Assembly (NCBI GenBank): GCA_051453625.1
Contig: JBOZIK010000001.1
Span: 50,857,016 to 50,920,202, forward strand
Direction: 5' to 3'
DNA: 63,187 nt
From: Welwitschia mirabilis
Lineage: Eukaryota > Gnetophyta > Gnetopsida > Welwitschiales
The position numbers and the translations under genes are program-made. Below are positions 45,200 through 58,488 of this stretch, one piece after another (position 1 is the first letter of the stretch; every line of letters begins with the position of its first letter). Below the pieces are notes generated by a model that searched no databases, was not told where the DNA came from, and was given only the letters and a program-made list of their open reading frames with translations.

Positions 45200-47300
45200 G
45201 GAATAATGTGAAAATTTCTTCCTTTAAAAATAATCTTGCTCTTTCACTTATGGTGATGTGAAATGGTAGAAGTAAAGGAAAAAAAGAAATGGAAATGGAA
45301 GAGGAAGAAAAGAGTAATCTAGAGAAGTAAAAAATGGATTGGAAAGTAAAAAATAAATAAGTTCAAATTTAAGAATATGCTTACTAATGCATTGAGAAAA
45401 TATAGAATTCCACAATGAAGCTAAAAGAAAAACACAAATTTGCCTAGAAAAAGAGAGACAATGGCATAATTGAGGGCAAATAATACCACTATCAAAGTGT
45501 AAATACATGGATCACATGAATATGAAGCAGGCTTGTGAAAAACATAAGTTCTTGGTGCAAATGGCTTAAAAATTATAGGTTTTATAGAATGTGAATAAAA
45601 TTTGAACTTTTGAATTGTTAAATTTTATTAATGGTTTAGATTAAAAACTTTTTAAATATAAATATAAATGAAAGGATTAAATCAGAAAAAACATAATGTG
45701 TTTCTTAGTGTACTTTCTTATAGAAAGAAGAACAAAGGAGTATGAAATAAAATGAATGGTAAAAATGAATATTATGAAATGAAATAAAATAGGTTAAATG
45801 AAAAATGTAATAAAAAAACCTACCATAAATCTTATGAATAAATGAAACATGAAAAAATGTAGGCTAATTATCCTATTCTATTTACATAATTTTTGTGGAT
45901 CCTATATAAGACAAATAAAAATGTTAAGTAGTAAATCTTTTCAAATCCATAATTAGCCAAAGAATATCAAGTTTGATTTTTTTAAATAAGAAAGATAAAT
46001 ATCTCTCTAATCCTACCTTAATTTTAATCCATTTTCCTCCTTCTTACATTAACAACCAAATTTCATGCATTTGATCATATTGATCATTTAGTATTATGAT
46101 GCTTTCTTCCAATAGATTTAATATGTTATACTCAAAGGATTTAATGCTTCATTATCAGTGAGTATATATAGCCCTGATGTATATGAATGTATTACAAATG
46201 AATTATTAGAGTTGCATTCCCAGTGGATATCTAAATACTTAATGCAGTTAACTAAACCTAATAGAAGTCATTACAAAAAAAGTGCTAAAAACTTTTCAAT
46301 ATTTTTCTTGATTTTCTTTGCTTTTATTATATTTTTAATTTTTATATTCATAGTATATGAAAGGGTTAATTAGCTCATTAGCCTAATAGAGAAATGATTT
46401 CATCTTCATGAATTCTTTTAAAAAAAAAAATCAAGAAAGGAAAAAAATCTATATTTTTCCTTAATTTCAAATTGGAAAACTCTAATGCATGTAAGTCTTA
46501 ATAAAGAACTTAAAAATTTAAGGAACTAGATTTAAAAATCAAAAACCTACAAAATCATAACTAAACTTTGAAAAGATAAAAGGATATCTTTATTTATCAA
46601 TCAAAGGAAATACCGTTAACCACGATCATTAAGTTTCATAAATTTACATGATAATGAAATGGGTAGATGAAATGTGGGTGATGAAAGATTATATGAAGCT
46701 AACTTTGATAAGTGAAGATGGCTAAAATGTGAAGAGAATGAATGATTATGCTTAGAGTTTTTTTGAAAGGATATTCCTTAAACATATATTTCTTTTCCAT
46801 AGTTTAATCCAAATATCCTAAGGCTAAAGTAGGTGATTTTATACTTTGAAAATTCTAAATCATCATAGTTTTAAACTCAAAGGAATAGGATGCAAGATCA
46901 AGTGACAAATCAATCCTAGAAATGTTTTCATGATAAGACTCCATACATGAGTTAAAATACTTAGAAAGGGTATAGGGAGAATACTTACTAAGATCAAAAT
47001 ATTTTAGATGATGTGAGGGTCATCCTATTATTTTTCTTACTTAATAAATAATTATTGTAAAACATTTTTTCTAGATGAAGACACAAATGAATTGGAAATC
47101 AATGAATAATCAAGATCATAGTTAAAGATATATCTCAAATACTTAAGAGGGAAATCCATATTAAGAAAATGGTCATTTTTAAGATTAAACTTTGAATCAC
47201 AATCAAAGAAAGGTATAGGAAGATTGAAAGCATTCTTCTAATAGGAAGGAGGATCAAGATCATCATGAAAACTTTTAAAAATATATACACCTTTTAAATC
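45200..47300 (-). other. Internal DNA of element F, no RT recognised
   Basis: Lies downstream (minus strand) of the F protease, where RT would be expected, but neither strand shows RT motifs. A purine-rich patch follows the exon-like segment (45,265-45,345). Open stretches 45,248-45,508 (minus) and 46,158-46,373 (plus) have no domain. Confidence 0.4.
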
Positions 47301-47830
47301 ATCAATTTTTTAATGGTATTAAACATATTTAACATAATGATTAAGTCATCAAATGAAATGTTTATAAGACCATTTTTATAATTAATAATAACATTAGAAG
47401 TAGAAATAAAAGATCCTTCTAATATTATTATAATGGTAAGACTTCTAATTTATTTCATATCCAAAACCACAAAGTCCATAATAAAATAGAAATTTTCTAC
47501 TTAAATAATCCCATTCTTTACTATATTCAAGAGTATTTTTAAAGAGTTATCAGTTAATTGTAATTGGATTTTGGTATTTCTAAGATAATTTAGGCTAACT
47601 TTATTATAGACACTATAAGGTAAAATATTAATACTAGATCTAAGATCTAATAAGTCTTATTGAAAGTTTGTGTTCAAAATTGTAATGGCTATGGTAGAAC
47701 ATCCTAGATCTTTATACTTTGGGAGGAGTTATTTTGGATGATGATACTAGTTTGTTAGGTAAGAAATTCTTTATTTTTCACTTTTATCTTTGTTTTAACA
47801 ATATATATATCTCTTAAGAATTTAGCATAT
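47300..47830 (-). pseudogene. Gag-protease junction and aspartic protease of element F
   Basis: On the minus strand IPSYAKFL (about 47,800-47,825) marks the gag-pro linker. Then PKYKDLGCSTIAITILNTNF, LDLRSSINILPYSVYNK (about 47,590-47,645) in place of the protease 'D-x-G-A/S' motif, here D-L-R-S, then LQLTDNS and VLDMK, later ISFDDLIIMLN. The order is that of the retropepsin of Athila/Tat-like gypsy elements, which cleaves the polyprotein. Gly-to-Arg in the active-site loop and stops make it inactive. Confidence 0.7.
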
Positions 47831-48409
47831 GAAGGTATTTACTTAATATATTATAGAAAAGTAATATTGATCTTTACTTCCTTAAAACGTTTTAGTGCTT
47901 CTTATTACTTCTTAATTAATTGTTTCTTCTATTTTGTTAAGGAAATGGTAGGGTTATCTATAAGTTAAAGAATGATTTTTACATCATGTTTCTTTTCTAC
48001 CTATTTCGTACTTTTAAGCTTACTTTGTTATACTTCTTCTTCTTGGGGTTTTTTCTCTTTGAACTCTTTATTGATTTCTTTCATACTTTTTAAATGAATA
48101 ATCTTGATTTCCTTAATTTGTGAATCTTTCATGAAAATATAACTACCAAGGTTAGGCTTATATTTAATAAGAAGCTTATCCTTTTCATATTAGTTAAGTG
48201 ATATAAAAATATGTATAGTGGTTTGGCTCAGTTGTTACATATCTTACTCTAACAATTGTAATGTGGAAGATGTTTATTGGTTGAATTATTGTTATGCATT
48301 ATTGATATGATGTTAAGCTTTCATAAAGTTATAAATTATAGCCTCTAAAAAGTTTGAAGTTTAATGAGGTTTTGAACTCTTAGGTTTTCGAGTTAATGCT
48401 TGATTAGAA

Positions 48410-49100
48410 TTATCTTATATCCATGAATAATTTAGGTGGTTCCTCCATATAGGATTGTAAGTGTTGGAATTGTGAGTTTTTTGCTCTTTCATTTTATCAT
48501 TATGATCTTGTGGTATTAACTTGCTCTTTTACTACATCTTCAAACATAGGACTAGATGGATAATTAAAAGTTTCATAAGCATCCACATGATAAATGTTGT
48601 AAGGAGGTTATGGAATCATGGCTTTAGGACTAGTACTAAGAGTGTTAATATTCTTGGAAATTTCTTTTAAATTTTAGTTTAATTATGAATTTGAAAAATA
48701 ATATGAAGCTAATAGACTCTCATATCTTATTTATTCATTAGGTTTATCCCATTTCATTGAAATTTTAATTTTGATTTTAAGAAAATCATAAGCTTTTGTA
48801 CATCTAAAAAACTACCTTATACATCATTTCTAGAAGTTTCCTATGGTTAGATAAGAAGCTTTCATGAAAGAGACCTATAATTCTTCCTTACTTAAAGCCA
48901 TGTTGTAAGCATGTAAGAAGTAGCTTCTTAAATCTTTTTAGTGTGTCAGAGGAGGGTTCACTGTCCTTTTGTTAAAATTTCATGATTCTTATCTAATGAA
49001 ATTGGCCTTATAACTAATGAAGAATTCTTAATTAAGTTCAATTCAAGTAGTGTTAAGAATAGGTTTTAAGATTTATAGCACATTTTCTACTTCTCTTTAA
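48410..49100 (-). pseudogene. gag remnant of element F
   Basis: Minus-strand readings: DTLKRFKKLLLTCLQHGF-type residues at about 48,900-48,960 (capsid 'W-x-R-F-K-x-L-L...P-H-H-G' region) and, further 3', HNSNTYNPIWRNHLNYSWI at about 48,420-48,476, a lineage-specific motif before the protease also expected in Athila/Tat-like elements. Frameshifts throughout. Confidence 0.55.
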
Positions 49101-50380
49101 GGAAAAAAGAAAACAAAGTTAGTATAAGTGCATTAGATGTATTAAGTATTTGAAAGATTGTAAAGAGGACGCAATCAATTCCTTTAAGATGTAAGTAAGA
49201 ATTCTCAAAGTCTAAACCATGAAGATATAGAAGAAGTTGAATAATTTCTAATTTAAATTTTATTCTATTATCATTAAGAGATTGGTCAATACATAAGAGT
49301 ATACCTAAACATTATGATTAAATATATTCTTTCAAGATTTATCTAGGTTTATGGATATTGAAGTTTCTTCCAGAATTATGAGATTAAAAATTTTATGGAT
49401 TATTTTATTTTTCTTGGGATCTCTTATGTAAATAAATCCTATAGATATTCTCACATTATTTATTTTACGATTGATAGGGGTTTATTATAATCTACTATTA
49501 GTTGTTTATTTCTATTTCATGATATGTAAGAAAATAGTTAGAAAGAGCTATGTTTTTGAATGCATATGATATTTAAAAATATTCAAGATGATATAAATAT
49601 TTGATTCACCAAAGATAAAGGATTTTAATGTAACAAGAAAGAATCACTAGTGATGAAAGACAATAGTGTTAGTTATTTGGCATAAAATTGTTTCATTAAA
49701 AGATGAAAATTTAGCTCTTAAGATGAGTGACAATATGGAAAAATAGATTATTATAGTTGACTGACTAATGAACATTAAATACAAATAATGGAAAGGGAAA
49801 ATGAAAGAATTAAAAACTACAATGTAATCTAATGCAAAAAATAAAAATTCAATAAATAAAAATTCAATAATGATTAATATCAATAATAAATCACTTTCTT
49901 GAGCTTTTCTTGATAATGACCTTCTTTAAAATTCATCTTTAACTACCTACTAAGGAAGTTATCTGAGATAGAAAAGAGAACAAAATTAGAGAAGAGAGAG
50001 TAGAGAGAGAAGATGGATAAAAGAAAGAATTTTTCATTTCTTTTATTGATTTCATTTATTCAAATTATAGATGATTAACGTCTATAATAAACATTAATAT
50101 AATATTTTAAACAATCTTTACAAGAAAATAAAGTAGAGAAAAAGAATACAAAAATAAAAAGGAAATAAATAAAGATTAAAAAATGAAAAGAAAAATAAGT
50201 CATAGATTAGTTCCCATCGATTAAGGTCTAGGCATGTTCAACACTAATACACTGATGATGAATAAAAAAAAGAGAAAAATAATTAAAAGCACTAAAAAGG
50301 GGTTGGTATAAAAAAATAAATAAAAATAAGTATAGAAATGTAAACTTTATGCTTTCACCACTATAGCTACCATGTTAATA
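49101..50380 (-). other. 5' part of gag and leader of element F
   Basis: AT-rich with few legible codons; includes a GA-rich run (49,980-50,012). Leader region between gag and primer-binding site. Confidence 0.4.
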
Positions 50381-50398
50381 TCCTCACTAATGACACCA
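50381..50398 (-). other. Degraded primer-binding site of element F
   Basis: Minus strand TGGTGTCATTAGTGAGGA, ten bases from the LTR. It parallels the better preserved site of element G (TTGGCATCGTTACTGGG); the differences are mostly C-to-T and G-to-A. Confidence 0.5.
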
Positions 50399-50408
50399 AA
50401 AAGCTACT

Positions 50409-50644
50409 TATTATGAAACCTAGCTATGCTTAATTTGTTGTTAATATATGATAAGAAGCAAGAGCATCCTAGGGATACAAATCTTACATAACCAAACCCA
50501 ATTTTTATTAATAAAACTAGGACATCCATTTGTAGTATACTCTAAGTATCATTATTTTATAGGAATAAATGTGGTAAACTATTAATCAAAGTAATAAATA
50601 TAACTATAAGTAACTAAATGTGTAAAAGAGCTAGGTGGACGAAG
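50409..50644 (-). repeat. 5' LTR of element F, left fragment
   Basis: Matches 32,686-32,935; cut at 50,644 by insertion of element G. The LTR continues at 62,800. Confidence 0.65.
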
Positions 50645-53600
50645 TGAAAACTCAATTTTTAAAATGAGGAGATTATGCTCTAAGCCTTCACAAAAATAAA
50701 TGTGTACTTAACATGATAATTCAACTTAGGAAAAGAAAATTAAGTATAAAAAGTTTAAATTATATCAAAAAGAAACCTCCTAGGTTGAATTGCATATATA
50801 GTGAAAGTACATGAGTATTGAATCAATGGAACATTTGACATGAATTATCATGAAAGTTTTAAAATTTGCTTATCAATCTATGACTTCTTTTGAGAAAACA
50901 ACTATTTCTTTTAAGTGACATACAATTAATTTAGTACACATGACATATAATAATATGAAAAATTACATGTGTAAAAGCATAATTTCACAAGATGTGAAAG
51001 TGGAAATAGAAGAAAATAAGAAGAAGTAATATTTTATGAACATTCAAAAGATTCTAAAAATCATTTATAATACACATGAATAAGAAAAGAAATTTAAACA
51101 TTTAAATCTATCTGTCATTTTCATACATAAAAATAATTTTCCTCAAAAAGTTGACTTCTTTAACTTATATTAAATGGATGAAATTAGGTAATTCAAACAT
51201 CATAATCAATTATATGTAAAATGTACATTAATTTAGAATAAAGATATAGAACTTGTAAGTCTAGATTCTTCAAAATAACTAGGCAAATCATTTGACAAAA
51301 AAAAGATTTTTGCTAACTTGCAACATAATTGACTTGAAAGATAACTCTTCACTTGAGTATAAAATAAATTATACAAGCATTAAAACATCAAAATTAGATT
51401 TTAACTCAACAATAAATTGATAAAAACTATCATAATAATCTTCATTAGATCAAAGTAATCCTAGTTAATTTTGAGTTGTTTTAACTAATAAAACAAAAAG
51501 AAATGAGGAAGAGAGAGAAAAGGGAGAAAGAAAATTCAGAGAAATATTCTTAGAAACTTTTAGAACTATTAAAATACTTATAATATACCATAAAAAAAGT
51601 TTCTAAAACTAAATATTAAATATTAAGTAGAATCAACTACAACTGATCAAAAGTAGTTCATCTAGAAGAACAAAAAAAAATTATAGTCAATCTTATTTTG
51701 ACCATGAATGTGAAGTAAACTATAAAACTTGAGAAAAACTAGATTTCATATTCTAAAAGTACTCAAACACTAATTCAAGATAGAATCTTGAATTTCTAAA
51801 AATACATTAAAAATGACTAATAAAATTACTATGAAAAATAAAAAAGTATGATATTTGATAGATTAAAAATTTGTTCAAGTAAAACTACAATTAAGACTAA
51901 AAATGGGCAAAAAAGGGGTTTTAGGGGCCAAATTTGGGTTTTGACACTTTGGGAAATAAATTTTCTAAATGATGTAAGGAGTTTACAAATACAATTTTAG
52001 AATCATAAGAGTTATAGATAAAAAGTAATGGCCAAAATAACCTCTAAAATTAACTAATCTACTTTGATTTTTAGAAAGGAGAAAGAAAAAAAATGCATTC
52101 TTACAACAAAAAATAAATTTGATTTTAGAGAAACATCAATAACATAATTTTATACCATTCTATTACTATTAAAGAGGAAAGAATATAAATTCAACATCAA
52201 TTACTTTATAAGAAATATGGAATCGTGAGAAATGTACTAAAAACATGAAAAGAATTGAGGAAAGAAAAGAGAAGAGAAAAAAAACCTCATGATTTCTTTT
52301 AAAAAAGAATGATAAAACATGCAAAAGATCAGATTTCTATGAAAGGTACTAATTGATTTCAATCTAATTAGCATTAATTATGCTACAAGCTATAAATGTC
52401 TAATTACATTGGAGAAAATCATGATAAAAATTCATTAATCAAGTAACTAATAGCATGAAGAACATAAGAAAAGAAAAAATTATTGATTTTATAAGAATGC
52501 AAAGCCATTTTTATTAGTCCTCCATCTAATTGCTTATAAGATTTGATGTTTTCTTCTCCTCTTGCACTATCTTATTATGTGCACTTCGCCATCCCTACAA
52601 TGCCCTCTAGATGAATGGAATTAGAAGAAAGATGATGTGGAATGGGTTATGAAAGGGTTTAGAAGGCTAATAATTGTTTTGAATGATAATAAAAAATGAG
52701 AACGTGGAATGCAGAAGGTTTTCAAAGTTGATATAAAGAGAAGTTTAACTTGGAAATGAAATGAAATGAGAGAAAAATGATCAACTTGGAAATGAAAAGA
52801 AATGAGAGAAAAATGATGAAGCAGCTTAAGGAGTTACCAAAACCATTCAATTTTCACATTTGTCACATGTTCTAATTGTGAAAAATATTAAATGGTGCTA
52901 CAGTACTAATTTATTTATTAAAATGATGTTGTAGTACCACAAGTATTTGCAAACTCACTACCTTAACTTGAAAAATGTAAATTGCATTAATTTTATCTCT
53001 TATAGATTATAATACATGAAATCATTAAACCTAACTAAAAAGTAAGTGTAATTATATAAATTATAGCTTTTAAAATTTAGTTATCCAAGCTACCAATGTC
53101 CTAAAAGATTCTAATGTCATCTAATGTTATGCATCTAATGTCAAAATGACTTTGAATTATTGCATTAGTAAGATGATGATATATGGTAATGGAAAAGGAA
53201 CTATGAATTATTTATAGAGCTTTAACATTAAAGTAGTCATCCATGATCTACATTTTCACCTTTAATTTCAATCTTCTAATTGGAAGCCTTATGAAAAACC
53301 TTAAACTATATCATAATGCATTATTTTAAGCTTATTGAATGTCCTAGGTACTTGTCACTTTAAAATTTTAAAAATACATCTAAATGTAGTGTTAAAGTTT
53401 GAGAACTAATATAAAATAGTGACCGTTAATACCTTATTTCATCAAAAATTTAAGCTTCATCACGTCCCTTAATTAGTATTTGTGTAATCCCATGCAAGTG
53501 ATAATAATAAGAGGAATGAATCCTACTAACAATTGAAATGTTCATCCATAGAACGTGGCATGAGAAGTATTATTAGAATATCTAAGGACATTTGTCCTTC

Positions 53601-54072
53601 ACCTAATAGTGAGAAATTACATCATTTATCAAGCCTTATGAATGAATTATCGAGATGTCTATAGCTTAAGTTAATGACTATGGGTCTGAACACTAGTCTT
53701 GTAAATAATGCAACATATAAAGCAATAGTACAAATAATTATAAAATCATGGTAATCGATATATGTCACAGGAGATAATGAGTAAATATAGATATATTAGA
53801 AGCCTCAACATTTTATTCATGAATCTAAAAATTAAAGCTAAATTTTTATTAATATTTACTCAATTGTAAGAAAGAAAAATAAAATAAGTATGTAATTTAG
53901 ATATAATAAAAGCACATTGATAATATTGTATTTAGAAATAATGTTACATAATAAAGTGAGTCTCATAGATTTCACACATGAAATACATAGACTGTCATAT
54001 AGAAACTGATAGAGCATTACATACAAAATATTGATAAAAATAGAGGTTTAAAATTTAGAAAACAACTAGTTA
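50645..54072 (-). repeat. 3' LTR of element G
   Basis: Plus strand TGAAAACTCA... The first ~2.37 kb match 60,843-62,799 with shared landmarks (ATAATTCAACTTAGGAAAAG, GAAAGTACATGAGTAT, TTTGGGTTTTGAC). The end at 54,072 is set by the polypurine tract; the part 53,020-54,072 has no partner because the other LTR is truncated. Minus-strand TATAAATA at 53,209-53,216. Confidence 0.65.
52747..52818. repeat. Two-copy 36-bp tandem repeat in LTR G
   Basis: AACTTGGAAATGAAATGAAA (52,747) and AACTTGGAAATGAAAAGAAA (52,783), each followed by TGAGAGAAAAATGAT. Confidence 0.9.
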
Positions 54073-54083
54073 TACCCCTCAAC
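54073..54083 (-). other. Polypurine tract of element G
   Basis: Plus-strand TACCCCTCAAC; minus strand GTTGAGGGGTA directly before the LTR, parallel to the tract of F. Confidence 0.6.
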
Positions 54084-54559
54084 TTGAATGAAAACTAGGA
54101 TTCTAAGATGAAATATACATAGCTCGATCAAAATTTATTTAAAAGAAAAAGGAAAATTCAAAGACAAAATTTGGATATATTTTTAGATTGGATTAATACT
54201 ATAAAAAGAAGTAGGTCCTTTCCAAAGCTTATATCCTTTCTAAATTTCACTACATAAGATTTGTAGCTTTCATTTCATCATTTAAAAAATAACCTTTTTT
54301 AGAGTTTTAATAAAAGTAAAGAAGTAGAAACAAATTTTTCTATCTTCTAGTTTTTTAAATTTTATCACATTTACATCCAAAAGATGAATCAAAATAGATC
54401 TCAACCACATTTAAATTTTGATCATTAAATAACTTGAGTTTAGATCTATTTATACATTAAACACGACTAGTTTTAAGATATTAATTATTCATACTCCCAA
54501 AAGGAAAAACATGAATAATAATAAAGGAACCTTTTCATTTATATTTTTAACTTTTTAGA

Positions 54560-55180
54560 AAATAAATCAAAATGAGAATTAAAAAGCAAAACTTTATTTC
54601 TTACATGAAAAGTATTTTTTTGAAGAATTCTAATAATCTTGCAGTTAGTTACTTCAGCTTGACCATTGGTTTAAGCATGATATGTAATGATGACTTTATG
54701 GGTAATACCAAATTTAAGCATACTATTTTTAAAGATTTCATTACAAAAATGGGTTCCTTGATCACTAATGTTATCTTAGGATGATCAAAATGGGAAATAA
54801 CATAATATTTTAAAAAATATAATAATAGTCTTAGAATTACAATCTATAGAAGCTTTGACTGCTATCCATTTAGAAGCATAATTCACACAAACAAGAATAT
54901 AAACTTTACCAAAGGAGGGTGTAAATGATTCAATGAAATCAATATTCCAAACATTAAAAGGTTAAAAAAAAATTATAGGTTCAAGAGGAATTTCATTTTT
55001 CCCACTAATTCTACCCATTCTTTGACATTTATCACATGATTTAGAAAATCCATTAGCATCTTTAAAATGAGGAGGTCAAAAGAAGCTAGCATTTAAGACT
55101 TTAGATGTGGTTTTATTTCTACTAAAATGACCACAACAAATACCATAATGATAAAATTCTAATCTATTAATCATTTCATT
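54560..55180 (-). pseudogene. Integrase remnant of element G
   Basis: Minus strand, right to left: CDKCQRMGRISGKNEIPL (about 55,000-55,055), the second half of the HHCC zinc-binding domain; PFNVWNIDFIESF then YILVCVNYASKWIAVKASID (about 54,850-54,960), the first catalytic Asp region; then VISDQGTHFCNEIFK and HAQTNGQAE (about 54,645-54,775), the second Asp and the region of the catalytic Glu. It would integrate the cDNA. Many stops. A plus-strand open frame at 54,572-54,784 is its antisense shadow. Confidence 0.8.
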
Positions 55181-55399
55181 CTTAGGTGCACATCTTCAAA
55201 AGACCTAATTAATACAATATAAACAAAATAGGTGGTTTTCAAAGAAATTTATGTTGTTGAGATAGAATTTTCTTTTGATCATAATAATGCATGTTACTGG
55301 AAAGTTTACAATGGGATTTAAAATTTGCAATATTGGCATACTAGGGTAAAATATTAATTTGAGATGAATTAATAGACACATAAAGATGAGATAAATAAT

Positions 55400-55960
55400 C
55401 AACAACTAGGTTTTATTTTTTTGATCTATCTATAATTATAATAGTAAATTTCTACATAAGTAAAGCATAATGCATAAGATGAGGTTTAGTCATGGGCTTA
55501 TTTAAAATGTATTTTGAAGTGACATAATCAATCAAGATAATGATAAGATAACTAATAAGATAATGGAAAAATTTTTCAAGAGTAAATATTATAGCTAACA
55601 TCTTCTTTTTAGTAGTAGAATAATTAATTTGAGCATCATGTAATCTTTTACTAGCATTAAAAAAGACAAAGAGTTTATGCTAAAGAGTTTGATCTAATAC
55701 TACATCTATTATGAAATCACTTGCATCAGTTATAACTTCAAAAGAATAATGCCAATTAGGAGATTAAAACACAAGTAAAGATGGTAAAAGATGTTTAAGT
55801 CTTTGAAATTCAAATTCATACTTAGCTGTCAAATAAAAAGATGCATCTTTTAAAAATAATTTAGTTAAAGATTTACTAAGAGAACTAAAATATGAAATGA
55901 AATGATAATAGAAACTAGCATGCCCTACAAAAAATCTTATTTCTTTAAACAAGTAGGAGT
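55400..55960 (-). pseudogene. RT thumb and RNase H start of element G
   Basis: 55,764-55,952 is open on the minus strand (62 codons) and reads IRFFVGHASFYYHFISYFS, then LTKLFLKDASFYLT and EFEFQRLKHLL, the connection of RT to RNase H in gypsy polyproteins. The RNase H proper, which degrades the RNA template, is broken further left. Confidence 0.7.
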
Positions 55961-56705
55961 AAGAAGAAAAATAATGATATTAATTTTAGTAGAATCTACT
56001 TTTATTCCTTCTTTAGAAATAATGTGGCCAAGAATAATGCCTCTAGTAGCCATAAACTAACTTTTCTCCCAAGTAAGTTTAAGATTATGATTAATACAAT
56101 GATTTAAGATTAACTTCAAATGATATATTTTTTGATTAAAAGAATCACCATAGAGAGAAAAATCACTCATAAATATTTCTAAGAATTCATGAATAAATTC
56201 AGTGAAAAAAAAACTAGTCATATACCTTTAAAAAGTTACAAGAGCATTACATAAATCAAAAGGCATAAAAAGATAGGTAAAAATTCTAAAAGAACAAGTA
56301 AAAGTGGTTTTCTCTTAATCTTTTAAAACTATAGAAATTTCATTATAACTACTATATCCATCTAGAAAACAATAATAATTATGACTAGAAAGTTTATCAA
56401 AAATTGAATCGATAAAAAAATAGAAAAATGATCTTTCTTGATATGATTATTAGGAGCACAAAAATTAGTACGAATTTGTCATTTACCATTATTCTTCGAG
56501 ATAACTTATAAAGGACTCATCCATTTACTATCTATCATAGGGAAATAAAATCAACTTCTTAAATTTTTATGATTTCTTCCTTAACAATATCCCTAATCTC
56601 TAGATTTAGCCTATGCTAAGGTTGAAAAACAAGTTTAATATCAGGTTCTAAATAAATATAATAAGAATAAACAAAAGGATGAATATCATCCAAATCATGA
56701 TAAGA
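55961..56705 (-). pseudogene. Reverse transcriptase remnant of element G
   Basis: Minus strand pieces: SKWMSPL then VISKNNGK and KKDHFSIFL (about 56,410-56,535), then EIFMSDFSLYGDSFN at about 56,142-56,187 where the family has two catalytic Asp; here the first Asp is Ser. Then LKLILNHCINHNLKLTWEKS and MATRGIILGHIIS (about 56,020-56,120). Order and spacing are those of a gypsy RT of the Athila/Tat group. Inactive by stops and by the active-site change. Confidence 0.8.
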
Positions 56706-57134
56706 CTAAATAAAAGCTAGAGAATATTTAAGTAATAAATTAGTAAGATCTTTTTCTTGCAAATACATAAGATGATCACTAGTAATAATAGGTTTAGATG
56801 TATTATCACCTAGAAAGATGTACTTTAAATCAACAAGTAGAGGTTTTAATTCATCATTAGTAATGTTATTATCTATAAATACATCATTCAAATAAACAGT
56901 TGTTTTAATTTCCTTAAAAACATAACTAAAATCTTCAAAATTAACACATTTAAAAGGAGTACCAATTTCATTTGAATCTAAATAAGATATTATAAGTAAT
57001 TCATATTCATTATTTAAAGAAAGCATATCATTCAATATTAAAAATAAACCATCACTTATAAGTTGAATGTTAGGCATAAGTAAATGTCCATTTAATTTAA
57101 TAGTCTTTTTCTTCAAATTAGAAAATGCATTCAA
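56706..57134 (-). pseudogene. Open segment between protease and RT (element G)
   Basis: 142 codons without a stop on the minus strand. Its end reads LKPLLVDLKYIFLGD and MYLQEKDLTNLLLKYSLAFI, the conserved segment just before the gypsy RT; the middle is the variable acidic linker. It is the longest intact coding stretch of any retroelement here, probably by chance. The ATG at 57,134 is not the true start; protease codons continue upstream. Confidence 0.75.
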
Positions 57135-57640
57135 GGTAATGAAAATATTATCGAAAATGTTTTTTAATTCACCATATCTAAAATTAATTTCTACATCTAT
57201 TGTAGTAAGTTAAAATCTACCAAGAATGATAACATACCTAGTGGAATTTATGGAAATGTTAGGAATAAACCTGCTTTATTAATTTGAATTAGAACATCTT
57301 TTAGGATTCTTAAGGACTTAACCAAGGTTCCATCAATTATAGAAAGAATAAGTTACATTAGGGGGATCAACATGGTTACTTCAACTCCTAAATATACTAA
57401 GTCTTTATTAATAATATGATCATCAATATGAATAGAGAGTATGGAGGATTTAGGGTCATCATATTTCATAGGAAGTTTTGATTACAAAACATAAGTAATA
57501 GATATAGTAATATTATTTTTTTCTCTAAAAGCTTGAATCTTTCTTTTACGAGTGCATAAGTGTTTAAGAAACTTGGCATATGAAGGAATTTTCTTTATTA
57601 CCTTAAGAAGGAAAAGATTAATGTTATCATATTTGAAAGT
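57135..57640 (-). pseudogene. Gag-protease linker and protease of element G
   Basis: NIPSYAKFLKHLC at about 57,558-57,600 is the linker motif also seen in F. Further 3', GTLVKSLRILKDVLIQINK and ILGRF*LTTIDVEINFRYGE (about 57,160-57,225) are the C-terminal part of a gypsy retropepsin. The active-site Asp segment is not clearly legible. Confidence 0.65.
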
Positions 57641-58388
57641 TTTATGAATATCTTCATAGTTATTAGAAGCTTTATTAAATTGCAGAAAAACTAGGAAAAG
57701 AAATAGAATCTTCTAATTTTTTTTTAAAGTTTTTCTAGATTCAAATTCAAGATTGTAAGTTGATTTATCTGATTTAACATCTTCTTTGATTTTGAAACTA
57801 TGTTCTAAAATTACTTTCCCACTTCTTAATCTAGTGGAATTCGTATCAAATCATTATTCCAATACATTAGTTGATTTTAAATTAGAAGTAGATTGAAACA
57901 GAAAACTAGGATGACTTTTCATTTTTATTTTATTACTGGAACAGAAAATTAATAGTTTGTTGTATTTATTCCATTTGATTAACCAATAACTTCATTATTT
58001 ATTCTAATTTTCTTTCTTGTAGATGATAAAGAGGTAAAGATTTAGGTTTTCATTGATATTGGTTATTGCACGAATAAAAGGAATTTTGATCAAAATTGTT
58101 TAGATGAGAGTCAGGACATGTATTATATGGTGTATAATCTTAATAATTTTGACTAAAGGTATGAGATTTAGAACAATAATGATGATCTAATGAAATTTGA
58201 GATACCTTAATCATTTCAAAAAAATTAATGGAATGGCCCTCTACTTGATACAATGCATAAAAAGATGAACTTAAAAAAGGTTGGGTTGGAATTTTCTTAA
58301 GATTTTCTGGTTCTAGTTTAATATTTTTAAGTTAAGGAGATAGAAATTCCATTTTCTTTGCTGATTCATCATGAGATTTATCCTTATG
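57630..58388 (-). repeat. Gag-linker block of element G, copy 1
   Basis: Homologous to 59,060-59,795 in the same orientation (shared ACTAGGAAAAGRAATAGAAT, CTCTACTTGATACAA and AAACTTAAAAAAGGTT-like words). Minus-strand reading includes CPDSHLNNFDQNSFYS and NSTRLRSGKV, the end of gag before the protease in this lineage. It ends at a 100-N gap. Confidence 0.75.
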
Positions 58389-58488
58389 NNNNNNNNNNNN
58401 NNNNNNNNNNNNNNNNNNNNNNNNNNNNNNNNNNNNNNNNNNNNNNNNNNNNNNNNNNNNNNNNNNNNNNNNNNNNNNNNNNNNNNNN
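58389..58488. other. Assembly gap, 100 N (unknown size)
   Basis: Borders copy 1 of the duplicated gag-linker block, so a repeat-induced assembly break is likely. Confidence 0.8.

Noticed and set aside
46158-46373. 71-codon plus-strand frame with a hydrophobic C-terminus
   Set aside because: No homology signal, no plausible promoter or start context, lies in decayed internal DNA of element F.
54572-54784. Plus-strand 70-codon open frame
   Set aside because: Antisense shadow of the integrase remnant of element G, whose motifs read on the minus strand.
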